A stretch of DNA of 64,000 nucleotides. Origin: Spongilla lacustris (lineage: Eukaryota > Porifera > Demospongiae > Spongillida > Spongillidae). The notes below the pieces were generated by a model that had not been told where the DNA came from, did no database searches, and saw only the letters and a list, made by a program, of their open reading frames with translations. Shown piece after piece: positions 12,001 to 22,994 of this stretch (position 1 is the first letter of the stretch; the number at the start of each line of letters is the position of its first letter). Where the stretch lies: assembly GCA_949361645.1 (NCBI GenBank), contig OX442432.1:749733-813732 (forward strand). The letters are read 5' to 3'. The translations under genes and the position numbers were made by a program.

Positions 12001-13650
12001 AGAGAAGGGGTGGGGTGGAGGGGAGAGAAGGGGTGGGGTGGAGGGGAGAGAAGGGGTAGGATGGAGGGGAGAGAAGGGGTGGGGTGGAGGGGAGAGAGGG
12101 GGTGAGGTGGAGGGGAGAGAGGAGGGAGAGGGGTGGGGTGGAGGGGTGGGGTGGTGATGTGCATGTTTGTGCAAGGGTTATTGGACAACTGATGATGTAA
12201 TATGACAACATAGATATGTAATGGTTTGATGCAATGATGTAATGGATGTTGCCATCATCATGATGTAATGGTATACATCCCATGAGGTGTTATTATCAGT
12301 GCTCCAATGTAGTTCAATTTGTTATCCAGGTAGTAAAAATCTCCATTCTGTAGTGTTTGAATGATGTGCTAACAAACTCATAACTCCTTAGTGGCCTGGG
12401 AACTAGTCATCCTACTGTGGCCTGGGGACTAGTGTGATGCCTTGTTCTCTTCGTAGCCATGAATGTGCTGACCTTCTTCTCCTGCCCCGCCCCTCAAACT
12501 GACATGGTGGGGACCTGTGATGAGCAGTGTGATGCAGCCACAGGGTGCCAGAGTGGACAGAAGTGCTGTTCCAATGGGTGTGGTCATGCCTGCACCTCCT
12601 CCCTCCTCCGCATTCCTTACATTGCACCCCAACAAGGTGCCCAGACCCCTCTCTGCGAGGCAGTCCGTCAGCAGGCCACCTCCAAGGGTCTGCTGGGTGC
12701 CTTTGCACCTCAGTGTGATGCTGCAGGCAACTTCACGACCCTGCAATGCCATGAGTCTTCCTGCTGGTGTGTTAACCCAGAGAATGGCCAGCCCATCTCA
12801 GACATGGCCTCTGGACCTGCTATTGGCACACTGCCCTGCTCAGGTGTGTGCTAGTAGCAAATGTGGGTACTGGTGTGTGTCAGAGGTGTGTGTTTTCCTT
12901 GACACAGGTTGCCATTACAATGGAAAGACATATGCCAACAGAGACAAGTTTGACATAGATGAATGTGGTGGTTACTGGTGAGAACCATACACAGTACACA
13001 CATCCATGCATTCAACCCTCCCTTCCTATATCTCATTCAACCCTCCCTCCTGTCTCTCATTCAACCCTCCCTCCCTGTCTCTCATTCAACCCTCCCTCCT
13101 GTCTCTCATTCAGTATCTGTGAGGGGCAGCATGTTATATGTGCAGCTGGCCTATGCTATCATCCAGGAAGTGTGACAGGAAGTAAGACCCCCAGTAGCAG
13201 CCCTGCTGGATCAGCAGGAGTACAGGAAGATGATGGTACTGCAGTATTGTGCTAGTGTGTATGTATCACTTCTTATCCGCCCCCCCCCCCCCCCCCCCCC
13301 CGGCCCCCCATAGAACTAGGACAGTGGAATACAATGGTGCTGGCATGTGTTGGGATTGTCATCCTTCTGTCTCTGGTTACACTGGTACTTCTTGTGGTAC
13401 GTGTTGGGGAACACTCTCTCCAAGGTCTGCTCATTTGTATTGCATTATCCTAAAGGTAGTGGTGGGTGTGGTCAGAAGACACAGCCAGCACAGACACAGA
13501 CACATGAAGGTTCCAACAACTGAGGTTAGCTGGTGATGCCACCGACCTGGGGAGATACATGTATCCAACTCACACTCCTCCCAGGAATTTGTGACATTCA
13601 CAAACTACTCTGCAAATGGAGATGAAATGAAGCCTTCAAAGAAGACATGA
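9073..13650 (+). CDS. WAP/thyroglobulin-1/VWC type I membrane protein, paralogue 2 (expanded)
   Basis: Thirteen in-phase exons: 9073-9081, 9200-9224, 9297-9323, 9507-9995, 10101-10478, 10712-10781, 10836-10870, 12457-12843, 12908-12977, 13114-13235, 13314-13396, 13456-13524, 13585-13650 (about 609 aa). The signal peptide reads [18 protein letters not shown]. It is followed by WAP, WAP, thyroglobulin-1, WAP, thyroglobulin-1, a VWC-like module, then a second WAP, thyroglobulin-1, VWC-like block. A transmembrane helix ([19 protein letters not shown]) and a short tail close the protein. It equals paralogue 1 plus an internal duplication of one WAP/thyroglobulin-1/VWC unit. The duplicated units are separated by a 1.6-kb intron containing a G-rich minisatellite. 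Function as for paralogue 1: extracellular protease inhibition or adhesion is possible, not shown. Confidence 0.87.
10574..10647. mobile_element. 74-bp near-perfect palindrome in intron 5 of paralogue 2
   Basis: AATCACCTAA...TTAGGTGATT arms pair with a single mismatch around the centre GCTAAC/GTTAGC at 10610/10611. The homologous intron of paralogue 1 (1883-2024) lacks it, so it was probably inserted after the duplication. In type it resembles the palindrome at 3394-3479, but the sequence differs. Confidence 0.8.
10880..12150 (+). repeat. G-rich 24-bp minisatellite, intron 7 of paralogue 2
   Basis: About 50 copies of GAGAGAGGGGGTGGGGTGGAGGGG, with a GAGAGAAGG variant and a few length changes. 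The purine strand is the sense strand. Because 24 is a multiple of 3, all frames stay open on both strands, which produces meaningless 300-470 codon frames. Each unit holds runs GGGGG, GGGG, GGGG and GG, a potential G-quadruplex. Confidence 0.95.
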
Positions 13651-14638
13651 ACATCACACATCTTCTTTTGGACATAACGCTTGTTAATTTTTGTTCCTCA
13701 ATTTCTAACCCAAAATTGTACCAGTCCCTCGCTGCATCGCATTGCTATCAATCCCCTCCCTTCAATGCTCATAATTAATATTAAGTGTTGGTTACAACTT
13801 ACAACCTGAAATGAAACAAACTAAAGCTTGTGAGTCTGCCCACCTATGGCTGCTGTATAGTAAAGTGGAGATTGCAAAGCCTGCTAAATGACAGTGGAGC
13901 ATTAATTATGTAACTAAGAGTAATCTCACTGCAGTGAAAGCCTCTTATTAGACACATACACACACAATATCAGGTTTATATTCAACATAGGTGGGGTGGA
14001 AAAATCATAATAGAACAGTGTTACATGTATATATCCTTCTTCCAACGCACGATAGGGATGAGGTGGGTTAGCTGCTGAGAAGTCCCACAAGGTGTGCTAC
14101 GTGCCTCGGCAAGTACACAACGGCCGTATATGTGAACATAAGCAGCAAAAAACCGAAGACGACCTCTGCGTACGAGTAAAGGTTTCGTAATAAAGCCGTT
14201 AAGCGTATTTTACTAGTTTAGTAGTTAATTTAACAAAGTACACGCCTATATGAGGATACTCAGTGCTGTTCTCTCCGACTCTTCCAGCATGGGCATGGCA
14301 GTCAGATACCCCAGTTGGTGGTACTTGCGAACTAAGAACGACTGGTTGGTCCGCATTTTGTTTGCTGTCCTCGTGCCCGGTTCACCTGGCGCGCTATTTT
14401 AAATAACTTTTTAAATAACTAATAGTTGGATACCATGCAAATCCTTTCAATTCAAAGGTTGCAATATACATTGGACAACGAAGCATTCAACAATTACATT
14501 TTAATCTAATACTTTGCCTGCACGGTAATAGCGGTGATCAACTCGACAACCGTTGGGAAATTTATTTTTGAAGGGATAACTATCCAATATATACGTGCGC
14601 GCGGTTTGTTAATACACGTGACACATCTCAGTTGAAAA
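13651..14638. other. Intergenic
   Basis: 3' flank of paralogue 2 and upstream region of PSMA3. No coding exon, repeat array or RNA gene was recognised. Confidence 0.5.
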
Positions 14639-15125
14639 ATGAGCTCAATTGGAACAGGGGTAAGGGAAGCGTATGTTACCTGCACACACATACGCAGCGA
14701 GAAGATATGCAGCGTTAACACGCGGTACTTTGCTCCTCTCATCAGTACGATTTGTCAGCATCACAGTTCTCGCCTGATGGCAGGGTATTCCAAATAGAAT
14801 ACGCGGCCAAGGCAGTCGAGAACAGCGGGTGAGTTAATGCAATGTGATTCATCGCTTTCGCTGTGTGAATACATGTCTTCAGAACTGCAGTGGCCTTGAG
14901 AGGGAAAGATGGAGTAGTGTTTGCAGTGGAGAAACTGGTTACTTCGAGGCTACACGAGCCAGGCTCAAATAAGCGGGTCTTCACAATAGATGAGCACGTA
15001 GGAGTGGTAAGGGTATCTCCTTTTAGGTTAGTTTGTGTCACCATTTCATCATATTTTCTGTTAGGCTGTGTCTGGTCTGATCGCTGATGCAAGACAGGTT
15101 AGGGACCTGTGTGTGCATGTGCGTG

Positions 15126-15169
<44 letters not shown>

Positions 15170-16664
15170 TTTTGGCCATTCCAGTTTGTATCTCACCCCC
15201 CCCCCACACACACACACACACTTTCAGATCGTCAAGTATGCCAGGGAAGAGGCTTCGCAGTACAGGCTAACCTTTGACCAGCCAATACCCATTAAGGTAT
15301 GGCAACGTGTGGCTAGGGTGTGGCTAGGGTGTGGCTAGGGACCATCACTCATCCCCATCCATTGCACTTTCTTTCCAGAATCTTGTGGACAGAGTAGCTG
15401 GTATCATGCATGTGTACACGCTGTACAGCAATGTACGACCATTTGGGTGTACTCTCATGATTGGGTCTTATGAAAACGGAGTACCCAAGTTATTTATGGC
15501 CGAACCTTCAGGAGTATCATGGGTAAGTGTTTGGGGTGTGTGTGTGTGGGTGTTGTGTTTGTGCAAGTGCGCACATGTCTGTGGTGTGTGTATGCTATGG
15601 TAGGTATTGATGTGTGTCCATCTTCCCTGGTGTTGATGTGTGTCCATCTTCCATGGTGTTGATGTGTGTCCATCTTCCATGGTGTTGATGTGTGTCCATC
15701 TTCCCTGGTGTTGATGTGTGTCCATCTTCACTGGTATTGATGTGTGTCCATCTTCCCTGGTATTGATGTGTGTCCATCATCTCTGGTATTGATGTGTGTC
15801 CATCTTCCCTGGTATTGATGTGTGTCCATCTTCCCTGGTGTTGATGTGTGTCCATCTTCCCTGGTATTGATGTGTGTCCATCTTCCCTGGTATTGATGTG
15901 TGTCCATCTTCCCTGGTATTGATGTGTGTCCATCTTCCCTGGTGTTGATGTGTGTCCATCATCTCTGGTATTGATGTGTGTCCATCTTCCCTGGTGTTGA
16001 TGTGTGTCCATCTTCCCTGGTGTTGATGTGTGTCCATCTTCCCCCTATACACTGTTAGTTTATGTACTTTTTACTTCTCTGTTACCAGGGTTACCATGCA
16101 TGTGCCATTGGGAAGGCTAAGCAGGCGGCCAAAACAGAAATAGAAAAGTTGAAGGTGAGGATGGGGATGAGGCTGTGGGGGATGGGGATGAGGCTATGGG
16201 GGATGGGGATGAGGCTATGGTGGATGGGATGAGGCTATGGGGGGATGGGGATGAGGCTATGGTCGTGGGGAAGGGACAGTGGAGTATTCGTGTGTGGTAA
16301 TATAATAATGATATATCTCTCTCCCTTCCCGTAGATGCAGGAAATGACATGTCAGCAGCTCATCAAGGAGGCTGCTAAAATGTATCCTGGCTTAATTTTC
16401 TTATCAAATAAATATATAAGGGAAAGGGACTGCAAATATTAGCAATCAAAAGAAAGGTCACACGTGCGTTGAAATGTATGGCTAATTAAAAGTGCAGTGC
16501 CCATAGCTCCATCATAGCAGTGCCCATAACTCCATCATAGCAGTGCCCATAGCTCCATCACCATAGCTCCATCATAGCAGTGCCCATAGCTCCATCATAG
16601 CAGTGCCCATAGCTCCATCATAGACATCATAGATAGTCCGATTCTCAGTGCGTAAGAATGATTT

Positions 16665-16696
<32 letters not shown>

Positions 16697-17385
16697 GGTA
16701 CTGATGAAAGGTGGCCATTTGATGAAAGGTGGTCATGGATGAAAGGTGGCCATTTGATGAAAGGTGGCCATAGATGAAAGGTGGCTATGGGTGAAAGGTG
16801 GCCATTTGATGAAAGGTGGCTATGGGTGAAAGGTGCCAATAGGGTAGAAGGTGGCCATGGATGGAAGGTGCAAATAGGGTAGAAGGTGCCGTGTACGGAA
16901 CAATGTTCAAAAGGCAGCAGTTTGCTAATGACAGTACCTCAAGATTAATTGATGGCCCTTTAAAGATATGGCATTTTTGTCAAAGCTTTGAAATTCCTTT
17001 TACATGGAACTTGAATTTAATCACCACACAAGAATAGTGTTGTGACCAGATTGGCATCTTAACTGCACTTAACCTTTTTATCAGCATCTATGCTGTTCAT
17101 GATGAGGTGAAGGACAAGACCTTTGAGCTGGAGTTGAGCTGGGTGGGCGACAGTAAGGTGGAGCCAAATGAGGACCAATCAAAGATCACCTTTCGTTTTC
17201 ATTTCCATCCCCGTTAGTAACCGGCGGAAAGCACCAGTGTGTACCACAAGATGTCTACGAAGGAGCAGAACACTATGCAAAGGTTAGCAAGCACACACAC
17301 ACACTATTAGCGAGATCCCATCACCATGATGATTGGTTTCCAGGAAGCACTTAAGGAAGCAGACACCGAAGATGAAGACCTCTAA
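14639..17385 (+). CDS. PSMA3: Proteasome subunit alpha type-3 (alpha7)
   Basis: Eleven exons in phase: 14639-14659, 14746-14828, 14883-15006, 15065-15097, 15228-15296, 15379-15522, 16089-16154, 16335-16381, 17085-17152, 17218-17282, 17344-17385. They give 253 aa against about 255 in human. The start MSSIGTG then YDLSAS is the family N-terminus, and [13 protein letters not shown] is the alpha-subunit signature. [22 protein letters not shown] sequence (here [17 protein letters not shown]) and the acidic end DTEDEDL also match; the acidic tail is a known CK2 and regulator contact region in the family. It is a non-catalytic outer-ring subunit of the 20S proteasome in cytosol and nucleus. Intron 6 carries a 26-bp minisatellite. 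The stop lies 147 bp from the convergent ATG14 stop. Confidence 0.97.
15600..16046 (+). repeat. 26-bp minisatellite in PSMA3 intron 6
   Basis: About 17 units of GATGTGTGTCCATCTTCCCT plus GGTGTT (or GGTATT), with a few ATCTCT variants. It accounts for most of the 566-bp intron. Confidence 0.93.
16155..17084 (+). repeat. Short tandem repeats in PSMA3 introns 7 and 8
   Basis: GATGGGGATGAGGCTATGGG units lie at about 16160-16262. CCATAGCTCCATCATAGCAG units lie at about 16500-16622. A poly-G run is at 16678-16699, and GATGAAAGGTGGCCAT-type units run over 16705-16890. All are intronic; exon 8 (16335-16381) sits between them. Confidence 0.8.
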
Positions 17386-17532
17386 ATGTGCAATGTCAGA
17401 CCATAGAGGACCATATTCCCTGTTTGTCGTGATATACCCAAAGTATGCACCGAACAACAACATTGTTACCATGGTTATCTGATAAATACCACGGAAGACA
17501 AAATGACGACAAAAATGAATACACAGAATATT

Positions 17533-19937
17533 TTATTTTGGTTTGCTGATGGAACCCCATAGGTTGCTCAGCTTTCCAAACAGGCTGCCATGCGTGTGAG
17601 CTCTGGCTCCTTCAGGATGTTGCACACCTGCGCAACTGTCCGAAGGCATCACCGGTGTGCCCCCCCTCTCACTGGCCCCTAAGGCAGCATAGTCCCTGTA
17701 AGTACTATTGTAATCCAGGTGCATCATCCTCTCCCTATAGGAGTCGGGTAATTCCACTCTCTGCGGTGATAGGGGGTCACCGTTTGAGATCATGTCCATC
17801 AGTGAAGGAGGTTCGACCTGCTCCCAATCTATGTCGTCCACGCTCGACTGTTCCTCCTCTTCTTCACTCTTCTCGTCCTCTTGAAGTGTGGCAGAAGAGT
17901 CCCTCACAAAGGACACACTTGGGATGTCATCCTCCAGTGTGGTGCCAGTGTAACGTGTGTACTCGGGGTAGCACTCAAAAGGTCCGCTCCTTCCCAAGTC
18001 GGGGGGGGGGGGGGGCACAAGAAAATAAACAAGCAATACACTCATCCACCTTCCGTTCGTACCTTCCAAGCTCATTGTGTGTGACCAGGGCCAGAAGGTT
18101 CTCCAAAGTGTGTCCAGGAGTGAGGGCACTGGGTGGGACACACTAAGGGGGGGGGAGAGCACATTATCACTAGGAGGACGGCACACTTGGGTTACAATGG
18201 GCTCCTGGCCCTTACTAGAACATGCAAGCGACCTGTGAGAAACACAAATACATGATGTTGTCGTCAAGTTTGGCAAGCGTCATTTTGAATTCTGTGGTTT
18301 TCCTGTCAGGATTTCCATAGATACTGGAGGGAAAGCCAGCCGCAGCTAATTAACCAGTCAGCATATGCTGTAATATTTCTATTAACATATATCAACACTT
18401 CTGGTTGCCAAAAGATAATTACATGGGGGCAATGGATACCTCAAAGAAGGTACCAGTAACACTAACCTCCATGCTCGACACACACCAGCAATCTCCCATT
18501 ACTTACAACAGCGACATGAGATTGGAGCTGTTATGAAGTGCAGTAGGGCCCATAGGGTAGGGCAGAGGCTGGTGAAGGATAGAGGCTATGATGCTAGTGA
18601 AGTGGGCTACGAAACTGAGGGCAGCAGGCACTGAAAACTCAAGGAGCGTACGAGGATCAGCCACCTCTCTTGCACGGTGATTTTCATCTGAAAATAAGTT
18701 GCAAATGGGACAGCCCCCACACATCAGCACACCCAAACACAAAACTCCCATACACAACTCTTTCCTCCACCACCAGTACACACAAGACCCACCCTTCTCA
18801 TCCTTCCTTAGCTTCCTGTGCCTGTACTGCCTCGCTGTTTACAAATGGAGAGAGGCATTGTCATCACACCCTCCTCCCCCTTCCGTTCCCCTTGGGGCAC
18901 CTGCTATGATGTATGCAGTATAATCCCCATCAGACGGCAGTGAGGCCGTAACAATTTTGATATTGGGAGCTGGCACTTTGCGAGTACCACTTAGTAACCA
19001 GTCCCCATCCACCTCAATCACATTATTGCAATCGATCTGACTCAGCTGCTGGTAATCTGAAGAGAGTGCGTGCAGGCGTGTGCATATGTGAACATTGTGC
19101 ATACGCACGTATATACACTCATATGCTTTCGTGAATACACGCATCGGCAGATACACAGTAGCGCATTTGGTCGCGGTGGGGATGGACGGTAAGACAAGTC
19201 TTAACACTCACTCTTCGCACCTTCTCCTGTGTCCTCGCGGCTCAATGGTTCCACTTCAAGGGTGAACACCCTTTCATACAACCGCTGTATGAGGCCCTTT
19301 CTCAATGCCTGTAGCTCCTCTTTCCGCTGAATGGTGACGGCTAGCTGCCTCCTGCACTCCTCCTGATGGTTGCTCGCCTGTAACTCCCGCGTCATATCAA
19401 CATCTAACACTAACCCTGACAAGCTCTTGCTTTTCACGGAGGTTCTTATCTCGCACCTTCTTCAGCCGCAACTCGCGTCTCGTGTTGTTCGCTCTAAGCT
19501 CTCTCAGCGCGTCGTGGCCTTATAGCAAAGTCGACAGACGCATAGAAATATCACAGCACCGCGCCTAATAAGCACGTACAGTTTTGCTCAACCGTGGAGC
19601 TATCCGTTACAGCCTCGCGAAGTAGTTTTACCTCCCTTCTCATGTCGAGAACCTTGCATTGCTGAAGACAGCAATTGTCCCGTTTCGACGAGTCACAACG
19701 AATGTACTACTTACCGTTTCCCAGCGGGTAAGCTTGGCTTGCAATAAACTGCGCAAGGTATGGTACCAGTAAAAGTAACTAACGTAGGCCTATTAGTACT
19801 TACTCATGCTTCAACTGAGCTAAACATTTATCACAGATATATCTACGTCAAGGGGGAAAAAAAAACACGGTGTACATACCACTCCAACAACGTATAACCG
19901 CCTAGTACCTGAGCTTAGTAGAGTCCTCTTCGTTCAT
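17533..19937 (-). CDS. ATG14: Autophagy protein ATG14 (Barkor), PI3K complex I subunit
   Basis: Eleven exons in phase (transcript order): 19909-19937, 19804-19842, 19715-19778, 19580-19661, 19415-19518, 19212-19377, 18901-19056, 18507-18687, 18233-18302, 18063-18142, 17533-17989. They give about 475 aa (human 492). The N-terminus keeps one CxxC (ICDKCLAQL) where vertebrates have two cysteine pairs. A long heptad coiled coil follows (LTRWETQCKVLDMRREVKLL onward). Then come SLPSDGDYTAYI, LAKLDDNIMYLCFSQ and LGRSGPFE, all ATG14 landmarks. The last exon is acidic and ends in a basic amphipathic stretch (SLFGKLSNLWGSISKPK), as expected of the membrane-curvature-sensing BATS end. The protein directs VPS34/VPS15/Beclin-1 to phagophore sites. 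The intron 19378-19414 is only 37 bp. Confidence 0.93.
18001..18015 (+). repeat. Poly-G run next to an ATG14 splice acceptor
   Basis: On the ATG14 sense strand this is a C tract just upstream of the last-exon acceptor (17990), serving as a C-only polypyrimidine tract. Confidence 0.6.
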
Positions 19938-20010
19938 GCCCCCCCCTTGACGCTAACATTAACAATATACGTCATTGATATAATGCTATGAGTGACGTCA
20001 TTCAAATGTT

Positions 20011-20793
20011 CTATCTGCCTTTTTTGCTAGGACTTGCTTGTGCCTTCTTGTTCTTCTCCTCTCCTGGCTCCTCCCCTTCAGGTCGGCCTACCAGCAAACC
20101 AGGTAGGGCCTCAAGTTCCTCCTGAATTAAAACATTTATATTGATCAACCAATGTTCGTGTTTTTATTATTATTATTATTTTAACCTGATAAACGCTCAT
20201 TGTAACACCTTCGGGGAGATTGCGTTGAATGTACTCTAGAAACACATCTGATGTTGTCCCTGTTATCTGTTTCACCTGTGCAAGTAATTTGATTCCATGA
20301 CCAACAGATGCCACCTACAACTCACCTGCATCAGCCTGGAGTGAGTCCGCACCTCATACTGCACTCGGTGCTTCTTATAGATGTGTGGAGATTTTAGCAC
20401 TGTGTACTTCTGAACACGTGTCGGGAGTGCCACTCTGTGACAATGAAGCTAAACTGTGTACAAAATGTGCTACTTTTTACAACATGTACCTTCCACTGAT
20501 GTCGATTCCCAGTACTTTTGCTGCAGTAATCAGATACCGGCAGTAGCTATCCAGTACTGCATAGTCAGAACCCTTAACCTGAAATTTTTTGTTTGTTTTG
20601 AAGTACTAAATTCCAAATAACGCCCTACAGACTTTTATGTTAATCTTGCTGTAGAGTCGTTCAGGAACCATCTCTTGTTCAGTACCGCCGCTCGAAGCTG
20701 TCTGCGACGAAGCAGCCGCATTTATGATTTATGTGCATGCTGAGGCGGTGCTTTCGTTTACTTACTGAGATGGAGGAAGTATACGGACGCCAT
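20011..20793 (-). CDS. MRPS10: Mitochondrial small ribosomal subunit protein uS10m
   Basis: Six exons in phase: 20766-20793, 20633-20697, 20490-20578, 20326-20434, 20186-20275, 20011-20121; about 163 aa. Landmarks of the family are LYSKINIKVKGSDYAVLDSY, SPHIYKKHRVQYEVRTH and DVFLEYIQRNLPEGV, which align almost gap-free with vertebrate MRPS10. The C-terminal tail is charged and lysine-rich. It is a structural component of the mitoribosome small-subunit head. The short N-terminus starting MASVYFLHL is supported only by splice phase. The gene is divergent from the RCC1-repeat gene (start-to-start 245 bp) and its stop is only 73 bp upstream of the ATG14 start on the same strand. Confidence 0.95.
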
Positions 20794-21038
20794 GTGCGTG
20801 CGCCGTTGCACGTCAGTGCGAACGCTTTTACAGCAGGACCATGATGGCACCACTGTTGCACTCTGGGATGTAAACTTTCTGGAAGGCGTTTCTCATGATC
20901 ATCACGTACCTTTCTGTCCAGGAACCGCACACACTCCTGTACAGAGCCTGCATGAGGTGTTTTGGGAAGTTAAAAATAATACGACGTTGAATTGGAATAC
21001 GTGGGGGCGTGGCTGGATTTGGGAGTTCGGCGCCCAGA

Positions 21039-22220
21039 ATGTCCATATCGATTTGGGGTAGCGATATATACGGACGGCTGGGACAGGGCACTGAGAACAT
21101 CCACATATCTAGGCCGACGGAGGTAAAAGCTCTCTCTGGTGTAGTCCTGATAGCGGGGACGTGCGGATCCGCTCACAACATTGTGGTCGACTCCAACAAT
21201 CGATGCTATACATGGGGAAAATGCCATTACGGACAGCTAGGGCATGGAGAAATGGACCAGAACGAGCTCGTTCCGCGACCGGTGGCTGCTCTGAATGACG
21301 TGAAGATAAAAGCAGTTGCGGCGGGTGACTCTCACGTCTTGGCCATCACAACCACAGGACAGCTGTACACCTGGGGTGTGGGGTTTTACGGCTGCCTAGG
21401 CCACAACGACGAAAAGCCTTTAGCGTTGCCGAAGCTGGTGGAGGCCTTAAAGGACCAGGAACTGGCGTCGGCCGCTGGAGGTGCCTTTCACAGTCTCGCC
21501 GTGACCACGTCGGGGTCACTTTTTGTGTGGGGACGAAACCACTGCGGACAAATAGGGTTCCCAGCGTCTCAAGTACCGAACTACGCAGCTGGAGGAAAAG
21601 GTACGAAACTAGTGAGATTCGACCAGAAGTCTCCTAAAAACCTCACGTTTCCCGCTCTGTGCAAGAAGGTAGCGGCATGTAACGACCACACTCTGATACT
21701 ACTGGAGGGAAACGCCCTTCTGTCGTTCGGAGCAAACGACCACGGCCAACTGGGCAGAGAGGCGGGGCCTTCGGACGAGGTCACAAACCCTTCTGCCAAT
21801 CCTGATCACTTTCGGATTGACACTGCTCACTTCCAAGCCGCGCCTATCAAGAGCATAGCTGCTGGCTGGAGTCACTGTGCGGCTGTGACTGAGGATGGAC
21901 AGTTGTACTGTTGGGGGGATGGTCGCCTGGGTCAGCTGGGGATTGGCCACACCTCTGGTTCCCACGTGCCAACAGAAGTGAAAGGGTTCCCTGAGGGGAG
22001 TAAGGTTGCACAAGCCAGCTGTGGTGAGTCCTTTACAGTGGTCCTCGATGACTGTGGAAGGCTGTGGAGCTTTGGAGGGGCAGAGTATGGCAAGTTAGGT
22101 CTGGGAGAAAGTGCAGCAGTGGCTGTCCCAAACCAGGTACTTCCTGCACCACCAAAGGTGAACAAGGTGCAGTGTGGCACAAACCACGTTCTGGCACTCT
22201 CTCTGGAACAGAACACTTAA
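21039..22220 (+). CDS. RCC1-repeat beta-propeller protein
   Basis: Single uninterrupted frame of about 393 aa. The ATG at 21039 (MSISIWGSDIYGRLGQG) is the first ATG in frame. The protein is nearly all RCC1 repeats: YTWGKCHYGQLGHG, YTWGVGFYGCLGHN, FVWGRNHCGQIGF, LSFGANDHGQLGR, YCWGDGRLGQLGIG, WSFGGAEYGKLGLG. That is about seven blades, enough for one closed propeller, with no extra domain. Related proteins include RCC1 (Ran exchange), UVR8-like and other RCC1 proteins; which one this is cannot be decided from the repeats. It lacks introns although most neighbours have many. It probably shares a promoter with MRPS10. Confidence 0.9.
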   Translation: MSISIWGSDIYGRLGQGTENIHISRPTEVKALSGVVLIAGTCGSAHNIVVDSNNRCYTWGKCHYGQLGHGEMDQNELVPRPVAALNDVKIKAVAAGDSHVLAITTTGQLYTWGVGFYGCLGHNDEKPLALPKLVEALKDQELASAAGGAFHSLAVTTSGSLFVWGRNHCGQIGFPASQVPNYAAGGKGTKLVRFDQKSPKNLTFPALCKKVAACNDHTLILLEGNALLSFGANDHGQLGREAGPSDEVTNPSANPDHFRIDTAHFQAAPIKSIAAGWSHCAAVTEDGQLYCWGDGRLGQLGIGHTSGSHVPTEVKGFPEGSKVAQASCGESFTVVLDDCGRLWSFGGAEYGKLGLGESAAVAVPNQVLPAPPKVNKVQCGTNHVLALSLEQNT

Positions 22221-22994
22221 GAGTGCACCAAGGCATAGATTGCCCAAACTGTCATGAGATGAAAAAAATGCAAGTACTGAATGCCCTCATTTCATGCAAA
22301 CTTTAAAGCCTATTTTGCACTGGTATGGAGTATATTAGAACATGTGATAATGTAATTTATGTGGAGAATGTAATGGATTATTCAAATCCCTGAAAATCAA
22401 TTTAATAATCAAGCCTAATCAGTATGAGCAAAAAAAAAAAAAAAACTGTATATTTAGAGGATCAGACTAAAAGGAGGATTTTATTTTTATACTTCTGGCT
22501 GATTTTATATTAATAACCATAATTTATCCTATTTTGTTCGAAAAAAAAAACAAACATATTGTACATAGCAAAATAGGTAAAAAATAAATGAATTGAAAGT
22601 GGGGTGTCTTGTGCTAGACGATAGTAGTAGTAAATATTTACAAAAGCTAAAATGCCTTGGTGCACTCTAGCACTTAGACCTCCTATTGTATTAGGTCATA
22701 GCAGCAGGTGCTCAACCAACCTCCAACCCACTACATGTACGCCACTGTACATGTATTGTCTGATCACTAAAACCACTGTAGGATGATAATGAAGAATACA
22801 AACCCTTGTCCCCAATATGAAGCTGTTGTGGGAGTGTCAAATGTAAAAGCACTGTAGGATGATAATGAAGAATACAAACCCTTGTCCCCAATATGAAGCT
22901 GTTGTGGGAGTGTCAAATGCACCATACCTTGTTTCTCCAACCCACCTTCAATCGACACTAATTTAAGGATGCATAGGTTAATTTTGCACATGGA
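22221..22994. other. Intergenic region between RCC1-repeat gene and DPH4
   Basis: AT-rich 3' flank with two A-runs (22431-22446 and 22541-22550) and a 66-bp unit (starting CTGTAGGATGATAATGAAGA) present twice in tandem at about 22785-22920. No gene was recognised. Confidence 0.6.

Noticed and set aside
10794..12283. Four or more overlapping 300-470 codon frames on both strands (Gly/Glu/Arg or Ser/Pro/Leu repeats)
   Set aside because: They are the six-frame consequence of a stop-free 24-bp tandem repeat inside an intron of WAP paralogue 2.
15600..16046. Regular repeats that could be taken for a CRISPR array
   Set aside because: Units are contiguous with no unique spacers, and the locus is a eukaryotic intron.
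20792..21061. 89-codon plus-strand frame upstream of the RCC1-repeat gene as an N-terminal extension
   Set aside because: Different frame from the RCC1 protein, and its beginning is antisense to the MRPS10 first exon.
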